The notes beneath the pieces were generated by a model that saw only the letters and a program-made list of their open reading frames with translations, was not told the origin of the DNA and ran no database searches. From positions 3,038,001 to 3,102,000 of the forward strand of contig CP136061.1 in NCBI GenBank assembly GCA_032622095.1: a stretch of 64,000 nt of DNA. The letters run 5' to 3'. The translations under genes were made by a program, and so were the position numbers. The stretch's first letter is position 1. Every line of letters starts with the position of its first letter. The stretch comes from Siphonodentalium dalli (Eukaryota; Mollusca; Scaphopoda; Gadilida; Siphonodentaliidae). Below, one piece after another: positions 11,789-23,953 of this stretch.

Positions 11789-12630
11789 TAGTGCAGCGGC
11801 CAAATCGAAAAAGAGCTCTAGTTTTCGAGATACCCCTACCCAAGGTAGAACAAGTTAAAACTAACTTTATTTAAAGGAGAAATATATACTCTTTACGAAA
11901 ATGATAGTGAAAAGTAACGCAATTGGTGGTAGCTATTCTCAAATTGACGGTGAACGATACCCACCAGTGACTTTTCCCAGAAATTAATGATTTTGGTAAA
12001 GTGAGCTTTGCGGCTATGTCCTAAGTTATTTTCCCACATTGTTGGTATTAAAATGACTACATCATACCATATTTGTACCTGATATGCAAGAAGTGTTGGT
12101 TAATTTGGATTTTTGTGCCATTTTGAGCCGAAACATTTATTTTTTATTGAAAAATCACTCTTTTTAAAAATAATTATATTTTTCGAACATTATCATTCAA
12201 ATGGATATTGCAATAATATTGAAATATTTAGGTCATATGGTGTAGTAGTTATCTAACAAGCATATAAAAGAAGAAGTTAACAAGAATTTTGAACGGTTTG
12301 CGAGATATTGGATTTTAGCTACCCCTCCCCCAAACACGTGGTTGGTCGAAAAAATACATATTTTTGATAACGACATTACAAACATTTTTGAATTGATCTG
12401 AATGGAACCCAATATGAATCTTGTACTGAAAGTGTTGTCCAGAGATGCCGTTTAATCGATTACAGATGTGTTCAGGCTTTCAGACCACCAGTTACAACAA
12501 CAACAATTATTTTATTGATAACAGTTAATTTTGCATGCATTAACATCGATGTTAAGTACTAAAACCTTTGTTATAAACAACGTGACCAACTATATAACAT
12601 ATGGCTCAGTAGTTATCTGAACAACACAAG
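11789..12630. repeat. Left long terminal inverted repeat
   Basis: Pairs with 16690-17552. Shared landmarks in order are GGTAGAACAAGTTAAAACTA, ACTTTTCCCAGAAATTAA, TTCAAATGGATATTGC, CACATCTGTAATCGATTAAA (in one arm orientation), TAACATCGATGTTAA and GGCTCAGTAGTTATCTG. Identity is roughly 85-90% by eye, so the element is not very recent. Confidence 0.75.
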
Positions 12631-12649
12631 TAAAAATAATTTGACAGAA

Positions 12650-13215
12650 ATTGAAAAATAACGGAATAGGTGGTGGCTATTGTCAAATCGACGATGAGCG
12701 AGTGACTTTTCCCAGAAATTAACGATTTTGGTAAAGCGAGCCCTGTGGCTATGTCCTAGCCTATTTGCCCATATTGTTGGGTTAAAATTACTGCATCAGT
12801 CCATACTTCTACCTGATATGAAAAAAGTGTCGGTTAATTCAGATTTTCCTGCCATATGGAGCCAAAATAAAAAAAATTTGCTAAAAAATCGCACTTTTTT
12901 ACAAAAATATTATTTTTAGAACATTATCATTCAAATGGATATTGTTATAATGCCCAAATATTTAATTCTGATGGTGATGCTGTTATCTGCCAATCATGTG
13001 CAGAAATAAGTTAACAGAAATTTAGAACAATTTGCGAAATAATGGATTTTAGCTACACCTCCACCAAACACGTTTTTGGTCGAAAAATTACATATTTTTG
13101 TTCAGAACTTTACCAAATTTCACAATTGATTATACTGGGACCCAACATAATTATTTTGCTGAAAATTGAGCCCGGGGACATTGCTTAAGTGATTAAATAC
13201 GTGTTCAGGCTTCCA
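12650..13215. repeat. Tandem extra copy of the arm sequence
   Basis: This stretch repeats, in the same orientation, the block at about 11905-12490. Shared words include ACTTTTCCCAGAAATTAA, GTGGCTATGTCCTA-type sequence and TTCAAATGGATATTG. The left arm is therefore a partial direct duplication while the right arm is single. Confidence 0.65.
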
Positions 13216-13899
13216 GACCCCAAATTACAACAACAACGCATTTTATTTGCTATTACATACAATAAGTGTCGCATATCAATCAACCAATCAATAGTTTATT
13301 CTCAAAAAAACAATAATGGTATACAGAGATTACAATAATTGGACAGCTGGAGAACCCAGCATGTCCGACGTATAGATGCACAAGTACTCCATTCCCGTTT
13401 AAGATTGAAATGCAGTAGTTTGAACTATGGCCAATTGAGTAATCACATTAAAACGTCCCCTATCTGTCATTGTGGCAAATAGAAAAAGCATATCATTACT
13501 TTTTGGAATACATTGGTTTTTATGTACACCAGCTCAGTCAGCGCGAAAATATTAAAATAGTTGACGGGGTTCAGATATTTATCTCGAAAACAAAGCGATT
13601 TCCATAATGCTGTCATTTGTTAAAACTTCGTGAAAAGCATTGAAACCCTGCTGAGCGCGAAATTTACCACCTCCAGATCGTCTGCAATCTCGCGGCGACG
13701 GGCGTATCAATGACGAAAAAACATTATCTGTGTAGCATTGCGTCCAATCAGCTCCAACGAAACTATGTGTATATCACTGTATCCAATCAGTTCCAACTGG
13801 ATTACATCCTAATTTTCCCCATACAATCTCCCTCCCAGATAAATTGTTTACCTCCGGATAGAACTGCCACATACTTATATATCGCATAGTTTCGGCCAC

Positions 13900-16350
13900 A
13901 ACATATGTTGATTTTGAATTCATAATCCCTTCAGTACATGATGTGTTCAAGACCTCAAATGGGGTAGGGGTACATACAACAGTGAACATTTGCCAGCCGC
14001 GTGTTGTTGAGAGCCACATGATGCAGACTTTCGGGAACCAACACATATGTATATTCTGATAAAAACTAACCTTTGGTCAAGCCCTCAATTAATATTGGGG
14101 TCATATCATTTCACCATGTGGTGTCTTCCAAGACTTCAAATAAAGTAGGGGTCCTCAAAATTTTGCCTTTCTTATTTTCCGGTCACTTTTCGTTAAGTGA
14201 TCATTCTTTCTGAACTCAAATCCATCTATTTACATTGTTTATGTCCTTGTACAATTAACTCGCCATTGTCCACACACGCAGTTAATGATGATATCGTTCC
14301 AATCCGTGGTGTGTTCTAGTCTTCAAATTGGGAAGCGGGTAATACAAACATTGAAAAATCGCATTATTTATTTTTCAGTCGCTTTTTGTAAAGTGTCCCT
14401 AACTGTCGGGTATTAACCCATCTATAACAATTGTGTATTTCTTTATAGAATAGCCATTTGTCCATATCGCCGTTTGGCCATGAGGGCACATCCATTCAGT
14501 TCGTGGTATGTTCAATTGTTTACATGGGGTAGGGATCCCTTAAAATTCGACTCCATCGTTTGCCATCTGCTTTGTGTAAGGTGCCACGGTGTTCTCGCGA
14601 ACGGTGGGCTCGCGAGACCATTGCCATTCGGCCGCAATCTCGGGTAACATGGATAGCTTATGCCTTGAGCTAGTGTTGTGGCTCAAGACTTCAGATAGGG
14701 ATGGAGTCCCCTGAGAGTAAAATTTAGCCCTTCCATTTGCTGACCATTTGTTGTAAAGTGTCATAGGCTATCGGGAACCATCTCATCCATAACAGATTCG
14801 TATTGCCAGATAATAATCCCATTTGTCCACAACTTCAGTTAACATTGAGAGCATAACATTTTGTTAAGACTTAAAGTTGGATAGTGGGGTCCTCAAGATA
14901 TAGAAAATTCGCCTTCTTGTTTGCCAGCCGTAAAGTGTTCCAGGATTTCGAGGGAACCAAATCACCCATATAACAATTAATAAGTCCATGACAGCAATAC
15001 ATTTCCATCACACACTGAGCTAAGTATGAGAGAATATAACTTCAGTTCATGCTCTGATCAATATATTAAATGGGTTAATGGGGTCCCCCCAAAACAGTGA
15101 GTATTCGCCTTTCTCTTTCATCAACAACTTTTGTAAAGTGACCCAGACATTCAAGACCCTGGTATACTACACTCTTTATATAGCGTCCATTTCTCTACAG
15201 TTAATAATGGGAGCACAGCATTTTGGTTCATTGTGTGTCCCAAGATTGCAAATGGGGCAGTGCGGCCTAACACATTACATTTCGTATTTGCCAGCCGCCT
15301 TTTGTAAAGTGTTCCAGGAGTTCGAGAACAAAACCACCCATACAAATTGTAAATAATAGATGAGAGCATATAGATTCAGTTCAGTGTGTGCTAAATATTT
15401 TAGAAGGGTTATGGGTACCCAAAAACAGTGAGATTTCAACTTCTCTTTGCTAGCCACTTTTGTAAAGTGCCCAGACATTGGGAAGCCAGCCAACCCACCC
15501 ATCGTGCAATGAAGAGGTATATTTCCTGAATTACATACCATTTGTCCACACCCCAGTTAATATTGAGAACATGTCCATCCATTAGTGTGTTTTTGCCAGC
15601 CGCCTTTTGTAAAGTACCCTAGGATTTTGGGAACCAAACTACCCATATAACATGAATATTCCCTGATAGCACTACCTTTCGTCCACACTGTGATTTAATA
15701 ATAAAAACATGAATAGTCGGCGCATGGTGTGTTCAAGAGTTTAAATGGGCATATCAAGGGGTCCCACAAAACAAAAAAATATTCGCCTTTGGAATTTGCC
15801 ATCCGATTTTCGTAAAGTGCTAAAGGCTTTCGGGATCCAACAAACCCATCCATCAACACCATGTATGCGCCCCGATATTACATTTTTGCCCACATCCTCA
15901 GTTAATATTTACAGCAATCATTTCAGTTCGTGAGTTGTTCAACTTTAACACTTCAATTGTGTAGGTGGACCTAAAACAGCACATTCGTCTTTCTTATTTA
16001 TCAGCCACTTTGTGTAAAGCGACACATGCACAACCCATCCATACAAATTATGTATTCTCTGATAGAACTACATTCCCGTCACACTCCCGGTTAATACAGA
16101 GAATTAGATATCATATAGCTTAATTTCGTATTGCGTTGAAACCTTTAAATTGGGTAGAGTGTTCTTGAAAAATATTGCAATTCGCCCTTCATATTTGCCA
16201 AGCAAAGTGCCACACTGTTTCGGGAACAAACCCATCCATAAACTTGTATATGTATGTATATTTCCTGATATGATTCTTAATACTGAGATAATATCTTGTT
16301 CAGTTCGTGGTGTGTTCAGGACGTCTAATAGGGCGGGGGAGCAATACTGA
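13900..16350. repeat. Satellite-like array, about 12 units of 147-204 bp
   Basis: A TTTGCCAGCCGCCTTTTGTA-like word followed by AAAGTG recurs. The AAAGTG landmark appears near 14194, 14390, 14573, 14750, 14929, 15131, 15302, 15460, 15607, 15811, 16012 and 16202. Between these landmarks the order is conserved: a CAACCCATCCAT-like word, a TCTGATAGAACTACC-like word, a GTCCACAC-CAGTTAATA word, TTCAGTTCGTGGTGTGTTCA, and AAATGGGGTAGGGGTCC. The units are diverged. No ORF runs through several units, so it is a non-coding satellite core. Confidence 0.75.
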
Positions 16351-16689
16351 TTTTGTTCTGTATAATTATGTTAGTCTATATTATGTGTCGTTTAGAACAA
16401 ATACTTCAGTTGCTCAAAGTCGTTATGTGTTAATATAAAATTACATGTCATAAATAAAATATTGTGTTGTTGTTGTTGTTGTTGTTGTTGTAACTGGAAT
16501 TGGAAACATGAGCTCATCTAAAACCAGGCTCGTTGTGTCTACGGATCAGGTTTTCATCACACGAATAATGATTAGATGCTCATTAGAATAATTAAAAAAG
16601 GTCTGTCTTGTTATCATAAATATGTAGTTTTTCTACCAAATTGCGTCCGGGGGGAGCGGTACCTAATTCCAATATCTTGAAAACCGTTG

Positions 16690-17552
16690 ACAATTTCTGT
16701 CAAATTCTTTCTATTTGTGATGTCCAGATAACTACTGAGCCATATGAATTATATAGTTGGTCACGTATTGTTTATAACAATGGTTTTAGTACTTAACATC
16801 GATGTTAATGCATGCAAAATTAACTGTTATCAATAAAATAATTGTTGTTGTTGTAACTAATGGTCTGAAAGCCTGAACACATCTGTAATCGATTAAACGG
16901 AATCTCTGGACAACACTTTCAGTACAAGATTCATATTGGGTCCCATTCAGATCGATTCGAAAATGTTTGTAATGTCATTATCAAAAATATGTACTTTTTT
17001 CGACCAAAAACGTGTTTGGGGGAGGGGTAGCTAAAATCCAATATCTCGCAAAAAGTTCAAAATAGTTGTTAACCTCTTTCTTCATATGCTTGACAGATAA
17101 CTAGTACACCATATGGACTAAATATTTCAATATTATTGCAATATCCGTTTGAATGATAATGTTCGAAAAATAAAACAAATTTGAAAATGAGCAATTTTTC
17201 AACAAAAAATAAATGTTTCGGCTCCAAATGGCACGAAAATCAAAATTAACCAACACTTCTTGCATATCAGGTACATATATGGTATGCTATAGTCATTTTA
17301 TCGCCTACAATGTGGGCTAATAACTTAGGACATAGCCGCAGGGCTCACTTTACCAAAATCGTTAATTTCTGGGAAAAGTCACTGGTGGGTATCGTTCATC
17401 GTCGATTTCAGAATAGCCACCACCAATTCCGTTATTTTTCACTATCATTTTCGTCTACAGTATATATTTCTCCTTAAAATAAAGTTAGTTTTAACTTGTT
17501 CTACCGTGGGTAGGGGTACCCGACCACTTTTTGGCGTTTGGCCGCTGTACTA
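16690..17552. repeat. Right long terminal inverted repeat
   Basis: Reverse complement of the left arm. It ends GCCGCTGTACTA at 17552 and is followed by the CAA target copy. A (GTT)n run at about 16462-16491 lies just inside the arm. Confidence 0.75.
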
Positions 17553-18760
17553 CAAGGACTGGACTCTCTTGTAAATATCTGCTTTGACTACTGCGTTCGT
17601 TGGAGGTTTGGATTTCCTGTGTGAAAAGCAGGGCACTCGTCTCCAATAAGACCAGGTCCTTATATGATCGTAAAAATCGTCGCTGGCTACTCGGACCTGA
17701 TTCGCCTGCAAGAAGACAAGGGGTGCGTTCACATTGGCTTGTGTCAGGAACAATTCGGAAGTAGCTTCTCATTCGCAGCATAACTTAGGAAAACCTTCTT
17801 CTCTATGATTGGCAAAGACTCTCTTAAATACGCTACTCATCTGACAATGAACCATATGACCGTTGTCCTGCCCATATCATTATAACGCACTGAAATCACA
17901 GCACTTCAAACCCAATCAGCTGTTAACATAATAGAACGTTCTCTGTGCACAAGTGTAAAATACTCGCAGCAATTAACAAAACGCACAAGTACGGATGTTG
18001 CGCTTGGGTTAGTAGGAAAACTTCCTGCTCAACGAGAAATATATGTTCGCAATCTGTGCTTTATTGGGTAGTTGACTCACCTTCCTCATGGACATCACAC
18101 TCCAATTAAACTATTTATTTTCAAAGGACACATGTGTCGCCTATTTCGTCGCCCAGCTTCCGGATTTGTCTCTGATGTTTTCCTTTTACTTGAGCAATAT
18201 GGACTCATGGTACACGTTGGTGATTTTCTACTCATTGCAACTTTCCTGATCACAAGTCATAGAAGACTATCGTTAAAAGTGTTGTAAAGATAACTTACAC
18301 CACACAGTGGAAAGCAACTATTTCAGGAGGTTTTGTCAACCATGTTCTCCGTAACGCCCTATATATCCAGATGGAAAATATGGAGACTTTTTCAATGTCA
18401 CCCAAACGCAGCTGAAAAATTCTATAACTTGGCCAAACTTCTCAACAAACAAAAACTACCCAAAATAACTTGACATGCTACCAGTGTTACAAAGCATACG
18501 ACAAAGAACTTGATCATTAAATGTTCTGCTGTACAGCCCGCCCAATTCTGAAATTAAGGAACCAGTTACAGGGTCAATACTTAATCATAAGGGTGTGCCA
18601 GTTTTCCTCTACTTGGACGGCTTATCTAAAATGAACTTCTAGCAACCATTCTTGGGACCGAGGATCCGTACTTAACGTATCCCATTCAGAAATGCCACAA
18701 CCTGACTATCGAGATGTCCTCATATTTTCTTCTGACAATGTCCAGACTGGTGTCAAACAC
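17553..18760 (+). mobile_element. LINE family B copy 2, 3' part, heavily broken
   Basis: This is the continuation of the LINE at 10904-11788. In sense order it contains GLDSLVNIC (just after the ADD box), TSTDVALGLVGKLPAQ (about 17990-18040), THLPHGHHTPIKLF and ASGFVSDVF-LLEQYGL (about 18072-18210), then NLAKLLNKQKLPK (about 18425-18465). The order matches copy 1 at 6178-7320 (TSTDVALSLLG, HLPQGHQVPLKIF, TGFVSDIVPILQQY, NLAILLNK). Many stops and frame changes are present. It is clearly older than copy 1. Confidence 0.8.
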
Positions 18761-18880
18761 ATATCAACTGATATGACAATGTCCGGATACATGACAAACT
18801 TTTGAATTATCATAAGAACCTAATGCATGTAATATGTTCCGTATTGATTCCCCTCATTTGATCATACGGTTGTGATATAC

Positions 18881-18885
<5 letters not shown>

Positions 18886-18918
<33 letters not shown>
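18886..18918. repeat. (TA)n microsatellite
   Basis: An uninterrupted TA run between the dead LINE and a tandem repeat. Other TA runs lie near 30125-30180, 43336-43379, 46108-46139 and 48978-49000. Confidence 0.9.
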
Positions 18919-18922
<4 letters not shown>

Positions 18923-18924
18923 GT

Positions 18925-19560
18925 ACAGCCTAACACATAGATGTAATTTGTTTTCTAAATAGTATATGCTGCCTATTATCATAACAACCTCACTCATCTG
19001 AGGTGTTCATCGGTGACGCCGTCATTCAATGACTATACGGGTGATGAATACATACGTCTGTTTTGTGCATCAAACATGTGCATCATCTGTTTTCTAAATT
19101 ATCTAAGCACACCATACATGGCGAATACTGTCATTACAACATCACGCATGTCATATATTCCTTGGTGACGCCCATCAGCGATCACACGGGTGCGATATAT
19201 GTAAATGTGTTTGTCTGCATCCAAACATGTGTATAATGTGGTATTCTAATTAGTCTATGCACGCATACCATTGGATTACCAAAATGATCTCACGCGTGTG
19301 AGATATTCCTTAGTGATGACCATCATCGATCACACGGGTGTGATATATGTAACTTCGTTTTGCATATCCTTTTTATGTATAATTTGTTTTCTAAATAGCC
19401 TATATTGCGAGTTATACCTTCACCACTCGAGAACACGAGTACTATATCCATATACAAGTATACATCATTCGCATGTGATCATTATATCGTCGCATGTCTA
19501 TCTTTATACATTGAGGGCATGTGCTTGTGATTTGATCTTTTGATTTATGTACAATGTATT
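18925..19560. repeat. Tandem repeat, about four units of 140-170 bp
   Basis: The word TTGTTTTCTAAATAG or close variants recurs near 18948, 19087, 19237, 19387 and, degenerate, 19560. CACACGGGTG-GATATATGTAA recurs near 19184 and 19332, and GGTGACGCC-type words recur near 19010 and 19164. It lies directly 3' of the family B LINE and might be its tandem 3' untranslated region, but other copies do not clearly share it. Confidence 0.6.
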
Positions 19561-20189
19561 TGTAAATAACCTTCTACAAATTATCCCTCTCCTCAAAAGG
19601 AGGCAATAAAGAATAATATATATGGTTATTTCATCACCATAACAACACCTCGTGTACGTGGTACGACCACAGCCGAGGGTACGGCCAAAGCCGAGGAAAT
19701 GGGAAAGTCATTTTCAAGTATATGATATGGGGATATGTTTGTTTCTCATCGTAAAACAGGCATCGAGCATCATATGTGTATGACCACACGAAGCAGGAGT
19801 ATTTATCCGCCAGTTGTCAATCAGTTTTCCCAGATCAGACCATTAATAGTTTTTTGGCGAATTTTTTTAATGGTGTTTTTGCTTTTGCTCACTCTAATTT
19901 TCGAGAACATCCATTCACTAGTATAGTTCCTGGACTTCCAAAACAAATGCCGGTATATAGTTGAATCTGTCAATGAAGCACAGGATTTGACATAATTTAA
20001 AAAATCCGTGTCGTTCTCAATATCCGCGCGATATGAAGGGACCACTGTCGGTCCAGAAAGATCCGAAAGGCACATATGAAGATGCGACCAAACGCCGAGT
20101 TTCTCTGCAGTAAATATGCGTATTACTTAAGGAGTTCTGATGAGGTTTCGAGTGTTTATGTGTATCTGAGACCGATCAATTGGACTGCG
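19561..20189. other. Unassigned sequence upstream of LINE copy 3
   Basis: Overlapping short frames (19735-19964) include a repeated-looking FFNGVFAFAHSNF segment that could be part of a LINE linker, but the evidence is too thin to call it. GCCGAGG-type words repeat at about 19673 and 19690. Confidence 0.25.
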
Positions 20190-21722
20190 AATGAGTCCAG
20201 TTGATCAGCCTAGCTGGAATTTCCTTCACATTTGTGCACCAATTGCTATCCGATGTTTATTGTAATGTGAGATATAATGATGCTACATCAAGATTAATCA
20301 AAATAGATCAAGGAACAAGGCAGGGGGGAATCTGCTCACCTAACTTTTACATGGTCTACATTGACGAACTGATAAAATTACTATCAGAGTCAATATATGG
20401 CTTTCACGTGGAATCAATTAATTGCACTTGTCCAACCCACGCAGATGACATGCTACTTCTATCGCTAACTGAATGTGGTTTGAATTCACTTATTGATATG
20501 TGTGTGAGGTATAGCTATACATGGCGGTATAAGTATAATTCGTCTAAATCTGTAGCAATGGTGCTTAATGAGCCAAGGAAGCAAGCCAATAAGTATAAAC
20601 GCAAGTGGATCATGGGGTCTGAACACCTTAATGAAGTGGACAGTACAGTTCATCTGGGAATCCCAATTGATAAGTATTATTGAACATGTATGTGATAAAC
20701 TGAGAAGCACTTTTCTTATGCTATCGAATTCTGGTGTGTATGCCGGAGGTCTAACTCCCCTGAGTTCCTCACTCATTTATAAATCAGTTGTCTTGCCAAG
20801 AGCACTGTTCGGTACGGAACTTTTATGGAATCTATCCCAAAATGAAATTATGAAACTAGAGAGGACTCATAGATTTTGCATCAAAAGGATACAGGGATTT
20901 GAACCCAGGACCCGAACCGACATTGCTCTTGGCTTACTTGGAATTCATTCACTAGAATTCTACATACATAAAAAGAAATTGTCACTATTATCATCATTGT
21001 GTAATGTCGAATGTAACAATCACAAAACTGTTAAACAAGTTTTCCTCCATAGAATGTATGAATACATGCTTTTGCCTACCACTAGTTCATCGCGTTTCCA
21101 TAACAATTTTTGTGACATAGTGCAAATACTTGAACGATATGATTGTTCGTACTACTTTAACCAATTTGCCACAGAGTCTTGTTTTCCGGACAAACAATCA
21201 TGGAAACAAATTTTTAACATGGGAATGGTAACATCACACGATGATGCGTGGAAGTCAAGAACACATTCTGACCCAAGTCTCTCACTCTTCAATAGAATAC
21301 ACACAGACTTATGTATATCTTATGTTTGGTGCCTATGTAAATCGCATCCAGAAGACAAGACCATTTATCTAACGATTGGCAAATTGATAAGCCAAATAGG
21401 AATTAACAGAGAAATATCCTGTACGAATTGTGGTTCTACCACGACCGATATTTTATCTCACATATTCATTGAGTGCACACCCATGTATTCATTTAGAAAT
21501 GAGATGGAATATTTTATTATGGATGCACTTGGGATTAACGCCTACATCAAATACGATACGTTATCAAGAGAAGCCAAATTAAGTGTGCTCCTTGGGAACT
21601 TATCAGAAATTGAGGGCGATCAATTGATTACAGATGATGACATTCCAATTCAAATTTTCAAACATGTTGTCAAAATGTGGCAGGCTTATTATCTGTATGC
21701 TGGTATGACCGGTATTACTTAA
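20190..21722 (+). mobile_element. LINE family B copy 3, RT to C-terminus
   Basis: This 5'-truncated family B element carries two long frames. The first (20201-20683, beginning at a TTG, so not a true start) has QGTRQGGICSPNFYMVYIDEL, split here as motif B and following, THADDMLLLSL (catalytic ADD box), and STVHLGIPIDKYY. The second (20568-21722, used from about 20690) has RALFGTELLW, EPRTRTDIALGLLGIH, and the zinc-binding end CTNCGSTTTDILSHIFIEC. Apparently a single frame change near 20680 separates them, making this the best-preserved family B coding piece in the window. The C-terminus at 21722 is followed by AT-rich sequence with no clear tail. Confidence 0.88.
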
Positions 21723-22357
21723 TATAGTGCACATCGACATTCTTGTTATTCATACACAATGTATCGACTAGTACACATACCATTCATGTTTACTTTATAG
21801 ATATACACTAAACTACTGTAATCGAAGTAACATTTCGATGTATAGTTATATACTTCACTTTTTATATGCGTAACCTTGTCGTGACGTCCATCTATATATA
21901 TATATATGTAACCAATTCTGACAACACGTGATTTATATTATATATTAATCACACACGCCATATAAAGGCATTCAATATCCAATCATATATGACGTGAGTT
22001 GGGTATACGTGCGTCTGTGCATGTGGATGCGCGCGTCCCATTCTGTCGGATTCAGTGGCCAGTGGAATGACGATGCAAGTCGTTTGTCATTCTTCTGGTC
22101 ATTGGGAGATGACAGGATGTCGTGACCGACTGTAATGCGCGTCCAGATGCACGTGCGTACGTGAATACGCAAACGAAGACGGTTGTGTTTGTGCCCTACA
22201 TGTATGACCGTTTGTATTATGTTCTTTATATACTATATTATAAATGTGTTCATATATACAATCTTCAGTAATGGAGGATAATTAAAGATATATATTAATG
22301 CTGTGCCTATACATCCATAGCCTTCGTAGCTCAGCCATCTATTAACGCCCTTGCATC
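21723..22357. other. No supported gene
   Basis: Short TA run near 21893-21907. A GTGCGTCTGTGCATGTGG-like stretch near 22008 is loosely inverted near 22145. No gene is seen. Confidence 0.3.
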
Positions 22358-22441
22358 ATGTTTCACTATTATTTCCGACTGGCGTATCGCAATATAACGG
22401 TGATTCACGGCGAAGGAAATTGCACTGCATTTTTCATGCAG
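22358..22441 (+). CDS. Possible first coding exon of the SRCR gene (weak)
   Basis: An ATG at 22358 opens 28 codons and runs to a good donor, ATGCAG|GTAAAT, in phase 0. The next candidate exon (22522-22561) would bring the frame to phase 1, which is exactly what the SRCR exons need. The predicted peptide (MFHYYFRLAYRN...) is not a convincing signal peptide, which is a mark against it. Only splice words and phase support this call, and random AT-rich DNA can give such matches. Confidence 0.2.
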
Positions 22442-22521
22442 GTAAATAATTAAATTATGAAGCATAACTACATTTTTAATCCGATTAATTTACATGCATT
22501 ATTTATTTTCGTCATTCGCAG

Positions 22522-22561
22522 GTAAAGCTCTCAACCTTCGGTGGATCTGCAAATACCACAG
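22522..22561 (+). CDS. Possible 40-bp microexon (weak)
   Basis: A pyrimidine-rich tract ending CATTCGCAG precedes 40 bases that end ACCACAG|GTAAGT, a near-consensus donor. Entering in phase 0 and leaving in phase 1, it would join in frame with the phase-1 SRCR exon at 28093. It could encode a short linker (VKLSTFGGSANTT). There is no homology to support it. Confidence 0.25.
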
Positions 22562-23953
22562 GTAAGTTACTGTTAGATGCTACATCCTCCCAATAATAAT
22601 GCATACAAACCACACACATGGACGTACATACTATCGTGTCCACGTGACATATCTGGCCAAGTCTAACATAACGTCAATAGCGGTATTTTACGAGCTCAAA
22701 GTCTTGTTGAGTTACCACTGATACTGGAGCCTTCAAATCAACAGGTTACCAGAATATCGGGTTATCATTTGAGAGTCACTGTTTGGTAAAACTGAAACGC
22801 TTAGTTAGTTTGTAATTAGTATTTAGAAAGGAAAGAGTTCTACTCCTGAAATACTTCTTCGCTTCCGAACGCTGATCTGTTCAAAGCTATGCAAATCATA
22901 ACTTTTCGTCCGATTTAACGCGGACCAGACAGTACAAATGCTGCGTAATTTTGCATGACTAGTCCGAAGCATGTCGCGACGGATTCCCGATCACCTGTGA
23001 TGTGATTAATGTTTCGTTTAATAATTTCAAAATAGTTTTTGAATGAAGACATGATCCTCATTTCATAACACAAACACACGCGATCTTAATATAACCACAC
23101 GATCTGGCTCGCAGGTATTCGCTGACACAGTGTGAAGATGTATCTGTTTACATATCAACATAAAGTGCTAATATGTAAATGTGATGTACGCAGCTCACGA
23201 TATAATATGTCAATGCACTTGTATTGCAAATACACATGTAATATATAGAGGATCTGCAACGAGTCCCCAGTTAATAGCGGAATTTAAAAACATATTTGTA
23301 AATTTCGCTTTGTAAAATGCGGACAAGTTGTAAATTATATTTATTACATGATCGAAAAATATATATACTTAAATCAATAAATGGGACGTGCAACTAACAT
23401 CCGCTTCTATCAAACATGCGATGACATTTCACTTAACTGTGTGTTGTTAGCCCGCGCAAAGAAATAGTCCCAGATAACTAATGACTCTTTGACGTATTTT
23501 TTGGCGTAAATGTAGTGAAATAACTTTTTAAATTCTTCATTCATTATAGTTTGTTGGAAAAATATAGGAATCCATAGAATTTTGAGATATATAGCTTACA
23601 TAATGTAAACATACGACAAACCGGAAGTCGTAGATCACGAATGTGCAACATTAATACATTTTGGCACGCCTGACACGATTTCCTGTTATCCTGTTATGCA
23701 ACGAACTTTTCATATCACAATTTATATAATGTGTTTATTGAATATTGAATGGAATAAAGGTAGGAATATGTAATAAATGATATCATGAATTAGCCCTCCA
23801 ACACATCTTATATTTAAGGCTAACAATACATTCAACTTAAAGCTGCGTACGGAATTTTGGCATTTTTATAAAAATCATTGACTGGTCTACATTATTTATC
23901 GGCTTGCGATATATCGGCTTTTGAAACAAAAAACATGTTTTACAAAATTGGTT
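22562..23953. other. Intron-like sequence, no gene seen
   Basis: AT-rich sequence with no long frames on either strand and no recognisable repeat boundaries. If the flanking exon calls are right, this is intron. Confidence 0.4.

Larger units (their letters stand above)
11789..17552. mobile_element. 5.76-kb non-autonomous TIR element with satellite core
   Basis: The ends are inverted copies starting TAGTGCAGCGGCCAAA (left) and TAGTACAGCGGCCAAA (reverse of right). They are flanked by CAA on both sides (11786-11788 and 17553-17555), a 3-bp target duplication supported by the interrupted LINE reading frame. The inverted arms extend about 850 bp (about 11789-12630 versus 16690-17552). The left side carries a second tandem copy of much of the arm (about 12650-13215). 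The middle is a diverged tandem array (about 13900-16350). No transposase ORF is visible. A 3-bp duplication is used by several superfamilies, so I leave it unassigned. Confidence 0.8.
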
